Shown: positions 36,726 through 47,524, numbered from the stretch's first letter. The stretch: DNA of 64,000 bases from Gammaproteobacteria bacterium (GCA_030431985.1 JAUIIB010000014.1:1-64000); one strand, 5' to 3'. Numbers and translations: made by a program. Notes: a model not told the origin generated them from the letters alone.

Positions 36726-39700
36726 TTAACGACTTTCCAAGATAACCGTTGTTCTATGCATTTTGCCTTCACGGGAATAATGCAATTCGACAGTCTGTTT
36801 CGCTTTCAGCGTTTTCAGAATTTCGGAGTAAGCCGCCAGATCGGTTACCGGCTGTCCGGCAAGGTGCATGAGCACATCTCCCACCCGCAACTGCGCATGA
36901 TCAGCAGGTGAATCAGCAACCACACCATCAATCCGCACGCCGTCTCCCTGATAAGCAAAATCAGGTACGGTGCCTAGTCTAACACGACGTTTTTTCTCTC
37001 CCGCCCCTGCCTGCTGCACAACCGGTTTCTGATCGGCATGCAACGTAACCGTTAACGGCTCAATGCGATTGGCAAGATATTCTGCGGCCTCCTTGAGAAT
37101 GGCAGCCACTTTGACCAATCCGGCATCATCGATTTTATCTACGGTATCACCAGGCGCATGATAGTCTTCATGCGCTCGTGCAAAAAACTGAACGGCCGGT
37201 ATCCCCGCTTCGATAAATGCAGCCTGATCACTGGAACCAAAATCGTCCGGTACGGTATTAACCGAAATGCCGGTAACAAACCCTGCACCACGAAATATAT
37301 GAACGAGTTCTCCGGCACTGGACGTTCCCAAAATCGTGACCGGATGCTCGTCCAAGCGGCCTACTGTATCAAGATTCAGCATCGCGGTTATTTTCTCAGC
37401 CGGATAGTTTTTAGCATTACGAACATAATGCCGCGATCCTAGCAAGCCCGATTCTTCACCCGTAAATGCAATAAAAACAATGCTGCGTTCAGGCCACCAC
37501 GTCGCAGCAACATGGCGCGCCAGTTCGAGCATCACCGCCACACCACTGGCATTATCGTCTGCGCCATAATGGATTTTTCCCTGATTACCTGTCCGCACAT
37601 CCGGCCATCCCGTACCGAGATGATCATAGTGTGCGCCAATCACCAGACTCTGCTCGGTTAACTCCGGATTTTTGCCTGGCAGGACAGCGATGATGTTACG
37701 TAACGTAATTGTATTCTTGGGCGCACCAACATCCTGCCGCCAAACTTGAAAATAGCTATCGCCGTCACCCCCAGGTTGCAATCCCGCTTGCTTAAACTGG
37801 CCCGCAATATATTCTGCCGTTTCCTCGAGTTCGGCACTGCCCAGTTCACGCCCTTTAAACGATTCGCTGGCCAGATGCGTTATATCGGCCATCATACGGT
37901 TTACAGAGAAGACCGGTGGCAATTGCGCCAACGCCTGACGCTTCTCCAGCGTACCCGTAACCATGGCATCGATAGGCTCGCCATCGGATTGCCGAACAAT
38001 CGCGGATAAGGGCGACTGGATCACCGGCCACTGACCCTTATGAATATTCACCAGATTATCGCCCTGAAAAGCCAGATAACTGTATTTGCGATAATGCGGC
38101 AGTTTTCGGGCTAGTCCCGTAATTGCAGACGGGCTGTCAGCCGCTATCCATAATACCGTTTTGTCTGGCGCAGACGCTTGCCGGGCGGTTAATACAACAG
38201 CATGCGTACCCCGCTCAAAGGTTTTTCCATGCATCATGACTTGTTGCCGACTCAATTCAACCGCATGTGCGCCCAATGCCTGCACGACATGTTCCGCAAA
38301 CCGGTTTTGCCATCCTATTACCCACACCGTTCTATTCCCTGGCAATTCGCTCAGCTGATCATCATGCACCACTTCAAAATCACCCGGTTGAGACCGTTGC
38401 CAGTTTTCGGCCAATTGCGCATATGCGCTCAACACTGCAGCATCACCTCTGGCAGGTAAAATCAGTAACGGCGCTTCGTCACCAAACCCCTGCGACAATG
38501 CTGACGGTATTTCACGGCTATCCAGACGCCGAAACACATCGAACTGCGGATCGACTTCCACACGCAATGGCCGCGTCGGCAAATTCAATTCAATATCATG
38601 CATGCGACTATCCATGATTACTTGTGTCTGGAAAGCCTCCGCTTCATTTTGAAGATGAACGACAATTGGCACTTGCAGCCGATATACCGCTTCTTGCTGT
38701 ATCTGCTTAAGCCTGGCTTTAAGGTTAAAACCCTGCGGCGTTTTTTCCGTGAACACATTGCTCAGCGTGAGCTCGGGAGCCCCGGCACGTTGTATCCATT
38801 GCTCAAAAAATGTATTGAAATCGTCACCGGAAACCGTATTGAAAAGAACCTTCAAATCGTTAAAACCAGCCTGCTTGAATTTGTACTGACTATATAACTG
38901 CCGCAACATTTTGATAAATATCTTATCGCCAACCTGCTTTCGCAGCATATGAAAAAACATCATCGTTTTGCCATAGCCGACCGCTTCCGAACTCGAACTG
39001 TGCCGTGAAACAAAACGCGAAATCGAAAAATCTCTTTCCTTACCGACAAAATCGGCATATTTCTGCAATACGTCGCGCCGGTACGCCTCACCCTTACCAC
39101 GTTGTTCGTTGATCAGATGATCGGCCAGATACGCCGTCAATCCTTCAGACCAGTTTCCCTTGGCATAATCGACAAAGACGCCATTGCCCCAATAGTTATG
39201 CAGGATTTCATGCGGGTACGATGAGTGCAAAATAAACGGCAGCCGAATCACCTTAGATCCGAGCAAAGTAAATGAAGGCATGCCATAACCGGTTTCCCAG
39301 AAATTTTCTACCAAAGCAAATTTGGTGTACGGATAAGGACCAATCAACCTGTTATACATGTCGATATACTGCGCTGTAGTATCCAGATATTTCTGTGCCA
39401 GTAAATCGTCGGTTTCACGCAGATACACCATCGCCTGCACCGTTCCGGTGGATTGACTATAGCGCTTGAAACGACCGGCTATAAGATAGATATCGTCTTG
39501 TGGATTTTGTTCCTGCCAAACCGTTAAAACACCGGATTCATCTCTGTGTTCGTTAACTAATGTTCCCTGACTGACTGCATCCCATCCGGCAGGAAGATGC
39601 ACACTCATACGGAACGACACCATCGGTGCTTCAAACTGTGGATACCAGGCGCTTGAGTTGGCCAGGAATACGCCTTTGGTAGAAATGACTCCCGGTGAAT

Positions 39701-40109
39701 AACTGAAGCTGCGTGCGTATTCCTGAGCCGGCTCCCGCACTAGATGATGAATGGTACCACTGTAATGCAGTATTACCGGCTCGCTTGTAGATACCTGCGT
39801 CAAACTATAATGGCTTAAAGGAACAGGTGCATCCTTCAGCCCCCCCGCCTGTACAAGCAACACTTGGCCGCCCTCAACGGCGTCAATCGTCAATCCGGCA
39901 TGCAAACTAAAACGTATTACTCTCGACTCAGCATCCCGATAATGTGCAGGGATTTTAATTTGATCAACCACTTTAATTTCGGAAGTTTCCGGGACGATTG
40001 TGACATCCATTTGATGATGGATCGTTGCGTCATTGCTCAATGCGCACAGACTATAAAACAAACAAGCGAAACAAACCGTTAGAATCAGGCTAGATTTTTG
40101 TACATTCAT
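36726..40109 (-). CDS. Three-part peptidase: M1 aminopeptidase-like, M28 peptidase, PDZ
   Basis: A 1127-residue exported protein (signal cleaved near LCALS). Part 1 (about 30-520) is an M1-type domain with H300-E-I-L-H304 and Glu322 ([11 protein letters not shown]) as zinc ligands. Part 2 (about 750-1000) is an M28 aminopeptidase with ligands in [28 protein letters not shown] and EDYHAPGD. Part 3 (about 1030-1127) is a PDZ domain ([14 protein letters not shown]). The region between parts 1 and 2 is unassigned. Both active sites look intact. It probably degrades peptides in the periplasm. Monocistronic. Confidence 0.88.
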   Translation of the reverse strand: MNVQKSSLILTVCFACLFYSLCALSNDATIHHQMDVTIVPETSEIKVVDQIKIPAHYRDAESRVIRFSLHAGLTIDAVEGGQVLLVQAGGLKDAPVPLSHYSLTQVSTSEPVILHYSGTIHHLVREPAQEYARSFSYSPGVISTKGVFLANSSAWYPQFEAPMVSFRMSVHLPAGWDAVSQGTLVNEHRDESGVLTVWQEQNPQDDIYLIAGRFKRYSQSTGTVQAMVYLRETDDLLAQKYLDTTAQYIDMYNRLIGPYPYTKFALVENFWETGYGMPSFTLLGSKVIRLPFILHSSYPHEILHNYWGNGVFVDYAKGNWSEGLTAYLADHLINEQRGKGEAYRRDVLQKYADFVGKERDFSISRFVSRHSSSSEAVGYGKTMMFFHMLRKQVGDKIFIKMLRQLYSQYKFKQAGFNDLKVLFNTVSGDDFNTFFEQWIQRAGAPELTLSNVFTEKTPQGFNLKARLKQIQQEAVYRLQVPIVVHLQNEAEAFQTQVIMDSRMHDIELNLPTRPLRVEVDPQFDVFRRLDSREIPSALSQGFGDEAPLLILPARGDAAVLSAYAQLAENWQRSQPGDFEVVHDDQLSELPGNRTVWVIGWQNRFAEHVVQALGAHAVELSRQQVMMHGKTFERGTHAVVLTARQASAPDKTVLWIAADSPSAITGLARKLPHYRKYSYLAFQGDNLVNIHKGQWPVIQSPLSAIVRQSDGEPIDAMVTGTLEKRQALAQLPPVFSVNRMMADITHLASESFKGRELGSAELEETAEYIAGQFKQAGLQPGGDGDSYFQVWRQDVGAPKNTITLRNIIAVLPGKNPELTEQSLVIGAHYDHLGTGWPDVRTGNQGKIHYGADDNASGVAVMLELARHVAATWWPERSIVFIAFTGEESGLLGSRHYVRNAKNYPAEKITAMLNLDTVGRLDEHPVTILGTSSAGELVHIFRGAGFVTGISVNTVPDDFGSSDQAAFIEAGIPAVQFFARAHEDYHAPGDTVDKIDDAGLVKVAAILKEAAEYLANRIEPLTVTLHADQKPVVQQAGAGEKKRRVRLGTVPDFAYQGDGVRIDGVVADSPADHAQLRVGDVLMHLAGQPVTDLAAYSEILKTLKAKQTVELHYSREGKMHRTTVILESR

Positions 40110-40283
40110 GGTATTCGATGATTAAAGGAAGCTTCCGAATTGAAACGCGGCAGCAATATTCTACCGGCGGGACTGAATCGACAACGTAATGCTTACCTAC
40201 GCACAACATCCCACATGTGATTTAAATACCATGCATTAAACCTCACGATAACCAAATTCACAATAGCGAAACATCAGTCAATC

Positions 40284-40561
40284 TTAGGGTCAAAACTCAT
40301 TGCTTTTATCCATTCTGCACGAGTCAAATTTTTGATAGACAGGCCTGAAAACCGCGCACGGCCATAGCCGTAGCTACGGTCAAGCGGTTTGAAAGTCCCG
40401 ATACAAAAATTTGCCGTACCGTGTCTGGTTCAAAAATAACGCAAAAATTCCCGCGTTTTGCCAGTTCAAAGATACTTTGGCATGTTTATCACCGTCAAAA
40501 CTTGCTCTTTTTCCGTTATTTTTGAACAGAATTGGATAGAAGCAATGAGTTTTGACCCTAG
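40284..40561. mobile_element. MITE-like element with 33-bp inverted ends
   Basis: About 278 bp bounded by near-perfect inverted repeats: AGGGTCAAAACTCATTGCTT on the left and its reverse complement at 40540-40560, pairing over about 33 bp with two or three differences. An internal minus-strand frame (from about 40568 to 40380, 62 codons) could be a transposase remnant but is not recognisable. No clear target-site duplication was seen. It lies between the M1/M28 peptidase gene and the AraC gene. Confidence 0.65.
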
Positions 40562-40710
40562 TATACATTCAATATCAGCATAAATGCTGAACAGCAAGAA
40601 ATATCAAGTTTCGTTTTTTTCATCGCATTATAGTAAACGATAGAAAAAACGGGGCGTAGATACTTTGGTGTTTTTCTTAGCAAAGAAACAATTATGTATT
40701 GAACACAAAA

Positions 40711-41565
40711 ATGATTCAGCGATTTTTACACTCAATTAACCACATCGAAACACATTTGTTTACCAAACTATCGCCCGATGGCATCGCCTGTTCAGCCCAC
40801 GTTTCGACCTACCATTATTGCCGAATGTTCCGAGCCCTGGTTGGGGAAACTGTCATGGGATACGTCAGAAAGCGACGACTATCGATTGCTGCTTTACGAT
40901 TATTGTCAGAGGATGTCTCTGTTATGGATCTTGCCCTAGATTGTCAATTTGAATCTCATGAAGCCTTTACACGGGCATTTAAAAAAATGTTCCAAGTCAC
41001 ACCAACCGCTTTCAAAACAGCCAAATACCCGGTTGGGCCAAACTATAGAAAACCTGTTACACAACAAACTCTCGAACATTTGCAATCCAATGTATCGATC
41101 ACACCGGATTTAATCACACATGAAGCTTTTACAGTAGCTGGTATCCGTAGTGTCTATAACCAGGAAAACAAAATAAATATCCCGCAACTCTGGTTACGTT
41201 TCCTGAAAGAAAACGCATATTTTTCAACTCACCCCGATGTACAAGCCCACTATGGCGTAGTTAATCCGATTAATTATGGAGAATTCGAATATATTGCTGG
41301 CCGATCAATTACAAGCAAAGACACGATTCCTGACGGCATGGTCAGAATCGATATTCCGGCACGAACTTATGCACGATTCACGCATGCTGGCGCACTACTG
41401 AATGTCGCTGAAACTGTCAGTTACATCTGGGCAACGTGGCTGCCCAACTCGGAATATGAGGCAACAGGCACACCCGAATTCGAACACTATGCTGTCGATT
41501 TTAACCCGTATAACCAGGAATGTACGTTCGATTTTTACATCCCTGTTAAGGAGAAAACACCATGA
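40711..41565 (+). CDS. AraC-family regulator with GyrI-like ligand domain
   Basis: A 284-residue regulator. The N-terminal AraC/XylS double helix-turn-helix (about 1-100) has YHYCRMFRALVGETVMGYVRKRRL and FESHEAFTRAFKKMFQVTP. The C-terminal part (about 125-280) is a GyrI-like small-molecule-binding domain (ending YNQECTFDFYIPV). This is the Rob/SoxS-like layout used for drug or metabolite sensing. A TTG at 40699 could add four residues. It overlaps the next gene by 4 bp (ATGA), so it is likely co-regulated with that hydrolase. Confidence 0.85.
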   Translation: MIQRFLHSINHIETHLFTKLSPDGIACSAHVSTYHYCRMFRALVGETVMGYVRKRRLSIAALRLLSEDVSVMDLALDCQFESHEAFTRAFKKMFQVTPTAFKTAKYPVGPNYRKPVTQQTLEHLQSNVSITPDLITHEAFTVAGIRSVYNQENKINIPQLWLRFLKENAYFSTHPDVQAHYGVVNPINYGEFEYIAGRSITSKDTIPDGMVRIDIPARTYARFTHAGALLNVAETVSYIWATWLPNSEYEATGTPEFEHYAVDFNPYNQECTFDFYIPVKEKTP

Positions 41566-42572
41566 AAACAAATTTAATACTGATTATTCTGAGTTTCCTC
41601 ATCACCACATCGGTTCAGGCAGAAATGGCTACCCCCTATTACTCGGGCTATCAAAGCATGGGAGCCGATTCAAAAGTATTTGGAACGATTGCCATGGCGG
41701 TTTGGTATCCCACGGAACAGCCTTCAAAACGCGAACGCTTGGGTCCCTTCAAAGTTAATGTTGCTATCAATGCCACACCAGCACTAGGTACTTTCCCATT
41801 GGTACTCATTTCCCATGGCAGCGGCGGCTCTATTTTTGGTCATCGGGATACAGCACAATTTCTCGCTGAACACGGTATTATCGCAGTATCTCTGTTTCAC
41901 CCCAAAAATAATTTCCGGGATAATCGTGACGAAGCTACAACTGATAATTGGATAAACCGCCCGAAACATGTTTCAACTGTGCTAGATACGATACTCGCAC
42001 ACCCTGAATTTTCAAAGCATATTAATCGGGAAAAGATTGCAGTCATGGGACACTCTGCCGGAGGATATACTGCACTGGCTTTGATTGGCGGCATTCCCAA
42101 TACGGCGCACGCAAGATTGCAATGCAAACACAATTATCAAAAAGACAAAAAATTCTGTGATCTGGGAAAAGGAAAAGAAGATCGTAACCGGGACATTATA
42201 ATTACAGATGCCCACGACCCCCGTTTTAAAACCGGAATATTGCTCGCACCCGTAGGTATATTATTTTCCGATCCAGGCAGTTTAGACCCCGTCACCGTAC
42301 CGGTTTTTATTTATCGCACAGAAATTGATCGACAACTTGAATTTCCCTTTCATGCCGATCTGATTGCCCGCTCATTGAACAACAGCAAATGGGTGCAATA
42401 TCAGGTATTAAAGAAAGCCAACCACTTTGCTTTCATCGCGCCCTTTCCAGACTTCATTAAGAAAGAAGTCGGCGAAGCGGCCTATGACCCACCTGGCTTT
42501 AATCGGGAACAGGCACATCAGAAAATTAATTCGGAAGTATTGGTTTTTCTAAACAAGGCGTTTGCTAATTAA
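41562..42572 (+). CDS. Exported alpha/beta hydrolase
   Basis: A 336-residue enzyme of the dienelactone-hydrolase / PAF-acetylhydrolase-like group. A Sec signal ends near VQA. An oxyanion motif ISHGSGG (about 83-89) precedes the nucleophile elbow GHSAGG (Ser165); a late His is in KANHFAF. It is translationally coupled to the AraC regulator, with GGAG before its ATG. Possible roles are detoxification or ester hydrolysis in the periplasm. A paralogue lies at 43091-44119. Confidence 0.82.
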   Translation: MKTNLILIILSFLITTSVQAEMATPYYSGYQSMGADSKVFGTIAMAVWYPTEQPSKRERLGPFKVNVAINATPALGTFPLVLISHGSGGSIFGHRDTAQFLAEHGIIAVSLFHPKNNFRDNRDEATTDNWINRPKHVSTVLDTILAHPEFSKHINREKIAVMGHSAGGYTALALIGGIPNTAHARLQCKHNYQKDKKFCDLGKGKEDRNRDIIITDAHDPRFKTGILLAPVGILFSDPGSLDPVTVPVFIYRTEIDRQLEFPFHADLIARSLNNSKWVQYQVLKKANHFAFIAPFPDFIKKEVGEAAYDPPGFNREQAHQKINSEVLVFLNKAFAN

Positions 42573-42601
42573 TCTTACGATGTAGGGAATAAGCAAGCTA
42601 T

Positions 42602-42634
42602 GCACCTAATTCATGCTATACATGAATTAGGTGC
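42602..42634. terminator. Perfect 14-bp hairpin after the hydrolase gene
   Basis: GCACCTAATTCATG pairs exactly with CATGAATTAGGTGC around CTATA, 29 bp past the stop. The following TGTTGTTG is only moderately T-rich. Confidence 0.6.
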
Positions 42635-42665
42635 TGTTGTTGAGATAGCTACAGTAATACTGTGA

Positions 42666-42695
42666 GATCCAAAAGGATCATATCCCTTTTGATCC
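42666..42695. repeat. Inverted repeat GATCCAAAAGG / CCCTTTTGATC
   Basis: A second imperfect stem-loop soon after the terminator-like hairpin. It could be a second terminator or an operator. Confidence 0.35.
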
Positions 42696-42756
42696 ATATA
42701 AATTAAGGCTATTTTGTAACTACCCTAATTTTTTATCAGGTTGTTGATAACTAATG

Positions 42757-43005
42757 CTACATCTGCCATCCAGATTTTAAATAAACATTCATCGCGTCTT
42801 TAATCCTGAATATCCGAATATCCTTTAATACCGTGTAATCCGAATGCTTTACCAGTTTGGCATTTCTGGGTGTGTTCATGTATTCATTAAAGTCATCCCC
42901 CATCATAAAGGATGTCCTGAGTAAAAAAAAGTAATGAAGCAATTGCTTAACGTTCAATGAGCAGCTTTGAAATAAAAAAACCGCTCTTAAAATTAAGCAA
43001 GACAT
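42757..43005 (-). CDS. Possible small protein, unrecognised
   Basis: An 82-codon frame in the gap between the two hydrolase genes, with hydrophobic N-terminal segments and a basic C-terminal half. There is no convincing ribosome-binding site or family. It may be chance or a fragment of a disrupted gene, given the rearranged neighbourhood. Confidence 0.2.
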   Translation of the reverse strand: MSCLILRAVFLFQSCSLNVKQLLHYFFLLRTSFMMGDDFNEYMNTPRNAKLVKHSDYTVLKDIRIFRIKDAMNVYLKSGWQM

Positions 43006-43090
43006 ATCAAGTCCAGTTTCCTTAAGAACGCTATGGTAAATCTATATAACTTGAAGTGCTTATTTTGAAACTTAACAGGACACCACAAAA

Positions 43091-44119
43091 ATGAGAAATC
43101 TTATAATTATTTTAATCTTAACTGCTTTATGTACCAGTACACCAAACGCCGCAGAAAAAAAAGATAAATATGAAATCGGACAAAAATCGGTCACCTACGT
43201 TGATGAATCTAGAAAAAGACCATTAGTAACTGAAATTTGGTATCCAACCTATGATACCGAGAAAAAAGAGAACTCAGATGATCTGCCTGTATTCAAGATG
43301 ATCCAGACAATACATAACGCAAGCATCCCTGACAAAAAATTCCCACTGTTATTAGTCTCGCACGGAACAGGCGGCAATAGATTCTCATTGACATGGTTTG
43401 TTGAAAGAATGGTCAGGGAAGGCTATATTGTCGTAGCTATGGATCATTTTGGTAACTCTACATTCAATAAATTACCACGAGAATTTGTTAAATGGTGGGA
43501 AAGAGCTATCGATGTTAAATATGTTCTAACAGCGCTACTTAACGCACCGGATATCGGAACAAAAATTGACCAGTCAAGAATTGGTGGTGTTGGTTTTTCT
43601 CTAGGGGGTTATACCAATATCGCTTTAGCTGGCGGGTACGTTAATAGGAAAAAAGAGATGGCGTTAGAAAGTAACATGCCCCCAGAGTTTCCAGAAACAG
43701 AAGAAGCCATTGATTTAACTAGTGATAGTCAAATCGTCTCATCATATTATCAATATAAGGATCATGTAAAAGACGAAAGAATTAAAGCCTTTTTCGTAAT
43801 GGCACCAGCCATTGGGCCTGGGTTCCATACCAAAAAACAGGTTGAAGAAATTACTGCCCCAATTTTTATTGTCGCTGGTAAAGGCGACACCAACACCCCC
43901 ACCAAACACAATGCATTAAATTATCATAACTTAATCGAACATAGCAGAATTCATCTCTTCGACAAATATGTTGGCCATTATATTTTTCTAAATGAGGCTA
44001 CTGAATTTGGTAAAGAGATATTGCCTGAAATAACGATTGACCACCCCAAAACAGATAGAAAAAAGATTCACGATGAAACTCTGAATCTTGCAATTGATTT
44101 TTTTGAGAAAAATCTTTAA
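43091..44119 (+). CDS. Second exported alpha/beta hydrolase, A/T-rich
   Basis: A 342-residue homologue of the hydrolase at 41562 (same layout, low similarity). The signal peptide ends near PNA, the oxyanion motif is VSHGTGG (about 89-95), the nucleophile elbow is GFSLGG (Ser170), and a late His lies in KYVGHYIF. It is Lys-rich and visibly more A/T-rich than its neighbours, suggesting a separate origin. AGGA lies upstream. It is followed by a copied fragment of the first hydrolase's 3' end. Confidence 0.8.
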   Translation: MRNLIIILILTALCTSTPNAAEKKDKYEIGQKSVTYVDESRKRPLVTEIWYPTYDTEKKENSDDLPVFKMIQTIHNASIPDKKFPLLLVSHGTGGNRFSLTWFVERMVREGYIVVAMDHFGNSTFNKLPREFVKWWERAIDVKYVLTALLNAPDIGTKIDQSRIGGVGFSLGGYTNIALAGGYVNRKKEMALESNMPPEFPETEEAIDLTSDSQIVSSYYQYKDHVKDERIKAFFVMAPAIGPGFHTKKQVEEITAPIFIVAGKGDTNTPTKHNALNYHNLIEHSRIHLFDKYVGHYIFLNEATEFGKEILPEITIDHPKTDRKKIHDETLNLAIDFFEKNL

Positions 44120-44159
44120 ATCCTGTTAAGCAAATTATCTACCACTTCGTTGCTGACTT

Positions 44160-44232
44160 TAATTGGGAGTAAACACATCAGAAAATTAATTCGGAAATAT
44201 TAACTTTCTTAAAAAAAGCACTAGCCGAATCC
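44160..44232 (+). pseudogene. Remnant copy of the first hydrolase's 3' end
   Basis: About 73 bp closely matches 42500-42572, including an identical stretch around CACATCAGAAAATTAATTCGG, with scattered changes. No start and no full domain. It implies that the second hydrolase gene lies between two copies of the first gene's end. Confidence 0.65.
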
Positions 44233-44419
44233 TTTGTACAGTAAAGCGCCGATCCAGTTCTCGACAACAACGTTACAATACTGTTTTCAATGATGGTATC
44301 GTACAAATTTCGACGAGTTTATCAGTTGCTGGAACTCATAAACCACCACAGTGCAATGGATATGGATAAACACAAATCTAACCCAGTCCCGTTCTGAGCA
44401 CCCTATTGTCCTGAGATTT

Positions 44420-46066
44420 TTACTGAAGCTCTACCCGCCATATGTTGTTACCGACAGCATCGGTCAAGTAAATGTGATGGGTTCCAGACTGCACGTCCAG
44501 GCCCATAATACTGCCCGGTTTTAATTGTTCACCTAAATCGATTGTGTGAACAAGCTTGCCTGGCTCACCTGCTTGTGCGGTCAAGCTAATAAACAATAAT
44601 TGGCTGTTGGCATTATCACTTACCAGTAATAAATCTTCCTTAGAATTTACGACTGACAGGGCTGATCCAGGAAAAATCGCCAGACCGGATGGAACCGGCG
44701 GTGGATTATTTGCTTCACTCGCTTTTTTTAAATCAAAATAGGAAAATAGAATCTCTTTCTCGGCATTTTCCATATCCCAAACTACCGTACATGCGTTGTG
44801 AACCCGTTCACTTAGCGGATGTTGGCTATAGTTTTTTCGTGCTCCGGCATCAGCTGGGTTAAGACGGGCAATCCGACCATTGCCGGAATCGGCAATAAAC
44901 AGATTGCCTTTCCACATAAGCATATGGGAAGAAACGTTTTCTACCCTTTTAACTTGGCCGATCGCGTAACGTTCGATAATGCCGTCACAGTGATCGTCAA
45001 AACCCGCACCATGATCGACCCTAAAATCAAAACGTACAATGTCACCGTTGGTTTTGCAATCTTTCCGCACCGGATCGCTCTCTGCAGCTATGCCATTTAA
45101 CTCGTTTTGTAAATTAAAATTCTCTCCGTGACCATCCACAACATGCCGGCTGTTTTCAAATTGAGCACCGCCACAACCGTCAAAAACCCAGTAAGCATTG
45201 TTTTGCTCCCAAGCGATACCCATGCACATGGGGGATTCGTGCAACATATCCAGGTGAGAACCCAACGTGAATGGCTTGCCTTTTTCACCGGGCTTGCAGG
45301 CAGGATTGTTATCGGGACAAATTGGGTCCATATAATTTCTTTTGCATTCTTCTGGATTACCACTACCGGAGCAAAAAGATTTTGCTAAATGCTCGTCTGC
45401 AACCTCATTCTTCTGAGCAAAGACTGCTGGATCGGCACTCCACAAAGTCGGCCCCTGAAAATCCAGAGGCGTTGAGGGTTTCCATTTACCATTTTTCCAA
45501 TCGACACAACCTTTCATTTCATTCCGGCTCTCACCACAGGTGCCAAAGCTAATATAATTCCCTCGCTTGTCTGTTACTTCACTTGGTCCATGATAATGGG
45601 GAGAAAAGTGCTTTGTTCCAAAGGCGATGCTGGAGGCCTCAGCCAGGAAATGAATTCCCCAGGGATCTACGCGATTTTCGACTCTGGGGTTTTTCGATCC
45701 TGGATTCCGAATAATAGTAAACGAAGGCCAAAATTGTGACGTTTCTGGTGGCGTCGATCGGCCACCATACCGCCATTCGCAACTCGCATCCTTATTTGGC
45801 TGATAACTTCCATGTTCATCGATTTGGTATGGAGCCCCTCGATTAACAACCCACAACTCCTGATTGTTGTCGGGATGAAAGGCCAGATCACGAGGAACCA
45901 TAAGGAGTGGACTGTTTTTAGTCTCGGGAAGATTAATTTGATGAAGACTGAAATTTATCTGTTGGCCATTGCTTTTAGGCTGCGCTTGTAACCAGATAGT
46001 CGTTAGGCTAATACACAAACAAACGGAAATAAAAGCTAGAGGCTTTTTGGAAGACGCAAATATCAT
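44420..46066 (-). CDS. Secreted NHL-like beta-propeller protein, unknown function
   Basis: A 548-residue exported protein (signal near LQAQ). N- and C-terminal parts show propeller-like strands (VPRDLAFHPDNNQELWVVNR, HMLMWKGNLFIADSGNGRIARLNP, GLDVQSGTHHIYLTDAVGNNIWRVEL). A cysteine-rich, Asp/His-rich middle includes FCSGSG, DPICPDNNPACKPGEKG and GCGGAQF, which may bind metal or form disulphides. GGAGAG precedes the ATG. Divergent from a di-haem lipoprotein gene 268 bp away. No family name assigned. Confidence 0.7.
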   Translation of the reverse strand: MIFASSKKPLAFISVCLCISLTTIWLQAQPKSNGQQINFSLHQINLPETKNSPLLMVPRDLAFHPDNNQELWVVNRGAPYQIDEHGSYQPNKDASCEWRYGGRSTPPETSQFWPSFTIIRNPGSKNPRVENRVDPWGIHFLAEASSIAFGTKHFSPHYHGPSEVTDKRGNYISFGTCGESRNEMKGCVDWKNGKWKPSTPLDFQGPTLWSADPAVFAQKNEVADEHLAKSFCSGSGNPEECKRNYMDPICPDNNPACKPGEKGKPFTLGSHLDMLHESPMCMGIAWEQNNAYWVFDGCGGAQFENSRHVVDGHGENFNLQNELNGIAAESDPVRKDCKTNGDIVRFDFRVDHGAGFDDHCDGIIERYAIGQVKRVENVSSHMLMWKGNLFIADSGNGRIARLNPADAGARKNYSQHPLSERVHNACTVVWDMENAEKEILFSYFDLKKASEANNPPPVPSGLAIFPGSALSVVNSKEDLLLVSDNANSQLLFISLTAQAGEPGKLVHTIDLGEQLKPGSIMGLDVQSGTHHIYLTDAVGNNIWRVELQ

Positions 46067-46334
46067 GACAACTCTCCATTTTGTTCAAGCAGTTTTGTTT
46101 AAAGGCTCTGCGCAGTATTCCTATGAAAATACGCGATAGTTATTGTCGAAATTTTCTGACCTACCTGCAGTGACCGGCACCACCTTCGCTCTTGCATAAT
46201 ACGCTATCTATACGCTATTAGACGACCAGAAACAATTCTCCTCGAAATGAGCCATTGCCGCCTTTCATTCGTATTAAGAATAGTAATGGAAATTTCAATC
46301 TTTTTGGACATATACATAAAGCGGAGCAATCAGG

Positions 46335-47513
46335 ATGAACAAACAACAACTACCTAACATGTACTATCATGGCAAATCGTATGTATCGCACCTCTTCCAA
46401 ATCGGCGTCGTCCGAGTTGGCGTTTTGGCAATTTTTTTTAGTATGTCTTTGTTGTTAGGCTGCAACGATAAAGCCGAACAGCTACCTGAGACTGCGAAAA
46501 TTGACAGGGCAAAAATTGAACGAGTTGCTTTCGATTTCCATTTCAGTTTTTTTGACGAGGCCTTTGAGCCGATCGAGCTCAGTATAGACGAGACGGCTTA
46601 TTTTTATAATTTGAAAGCCCAGGGCAAAGTGCGAGTCGGCGACCCAGTCGACAATCTTAGTCAGGAATACGGAGAACCTGCTGATAAAGATCTGCCACCC
46701 AGAGGTGGTGAGCCTCCATCTCTGGCGTATAATAAAACCTGTCGAGAGGCTGGCGTGCCAATCCCTCCACCCTTCGGACGATCCACCTGGACCGAGATCG
46801 GCTCGCTCCCTGGAGAACAGATCTTTTCCGATTCGAGATTCAATCCACTGTTCATCTGGCGTTATAAGTCTACAAACGCCCCTGTTGGACTCTGCGCCGC
46901 CACGGTACGTTACCAGATTGGCAAAATGCAAGACAAAAACAACAAAGCCGCCAATGTGCAAGTGGTCGGTATCATATGCCAAGGCAAGAAGACCGGCAAC
47001 GCCTGTTTCTGGGCCTCGGAAACCAATCCGTTTGGCAAAATAATTGACGGTTTTGAACTCAATGGCGACACCATTCCAACCTACACCACCTTCACCAACC
47101 AGGACGGCACCAAGGGAACTAAACCGCTTAAATGCACCTTTTGTCACTTAGGGAGCAATGCATTTATCGTACATCCCGGTACCGTTCTGGACGGCATCGC
47201 CGAAGAACCGGAAAAACGCTACACACCAATCTCGAAAAGAAATGTAGACAATACCAATAAGGACGATAAATGGGGCAACCCACCTTGGAAAGAGGCCGCC
47301 AATGTGATCGCTGCCAATGATTGCCGCTCCTGCCATGCCTTTGCCGAAGTCAACAAGGTTTGGTGCCGCGATCTGTTACAAAAGGCTATCGGCAAGACGA
47401 TGCCTCCTGCAGACGGTGGACTAACACCCAAACAGCAACTGCCGAAATTCAAAAACAGTCTCGATGTTCTGAAGGCCGAATGCGCCAAGGTCGGATATGA
47501 TTTGAAATTCTGA
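46335..47513 (+). CDS. Di-haem c-type cytochrome lipoprotein
   Basis: A 392-residue lipoprotein (lipobox LLGC, Cys43, after a long N-terminal region). Two haem-attachment motifs are CTFCH (267-271) and CRSCH (330-334); TMPP near 356 could give an axial Met. The N-terminal half has several other cysteines (for example 136, 187, 215, 224). GGAG is upstream of the ATG. It is expected to face the periplasm or cell surface. Divergent from the beta-propeller gene and followed by a strong hairpin. The redox partner is unknown. Confidence 0.8.
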   Translation: MNKQQLPNMYYHGKSYVSHLFQIGVVRVGVLAIFFSMSLLLGCNDKAEQLPETAKIDRAKIERVAFDFHFSFFDEAFEPIELSIDETAYFYNLKAQGKVRVGDPVDNLSQEYGEPADKDLPPRGGEPPSLAYNKTCREAGVPIPPPFGRSTWTEIGSLPGEQIFSDSRFNPLFIWRYKSTNAPVGLCAATVRYQIGKMQDKNNKAANVQVVGIICQGKKTGNACFWASETNPFGKIIDGFELNGDTIPTYTTFTNQDGTKGTKPLKCTFCHLGSNAFIVHPGTVLDGIAEEPEKRYTPISKRNVDNTNKDDKWGNPPWKEAANVIAANDCRSCHAFAEVNKVWCRDLLQKAIGKTMPPADGGLTPKQQLPKFKNSLDVLKAECAKVGYDLKF

Positions 47514-47524
47514 ATCAGTGATAA

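Noticed and set aside
46482-47147. A 221-codon open frame opposite the di-haem lipoprotein gene
   Set aside because: It lies fully inside a gene with signal peptide, lipobox and haem motifs on the other strand, and has no recognisable domain itself.
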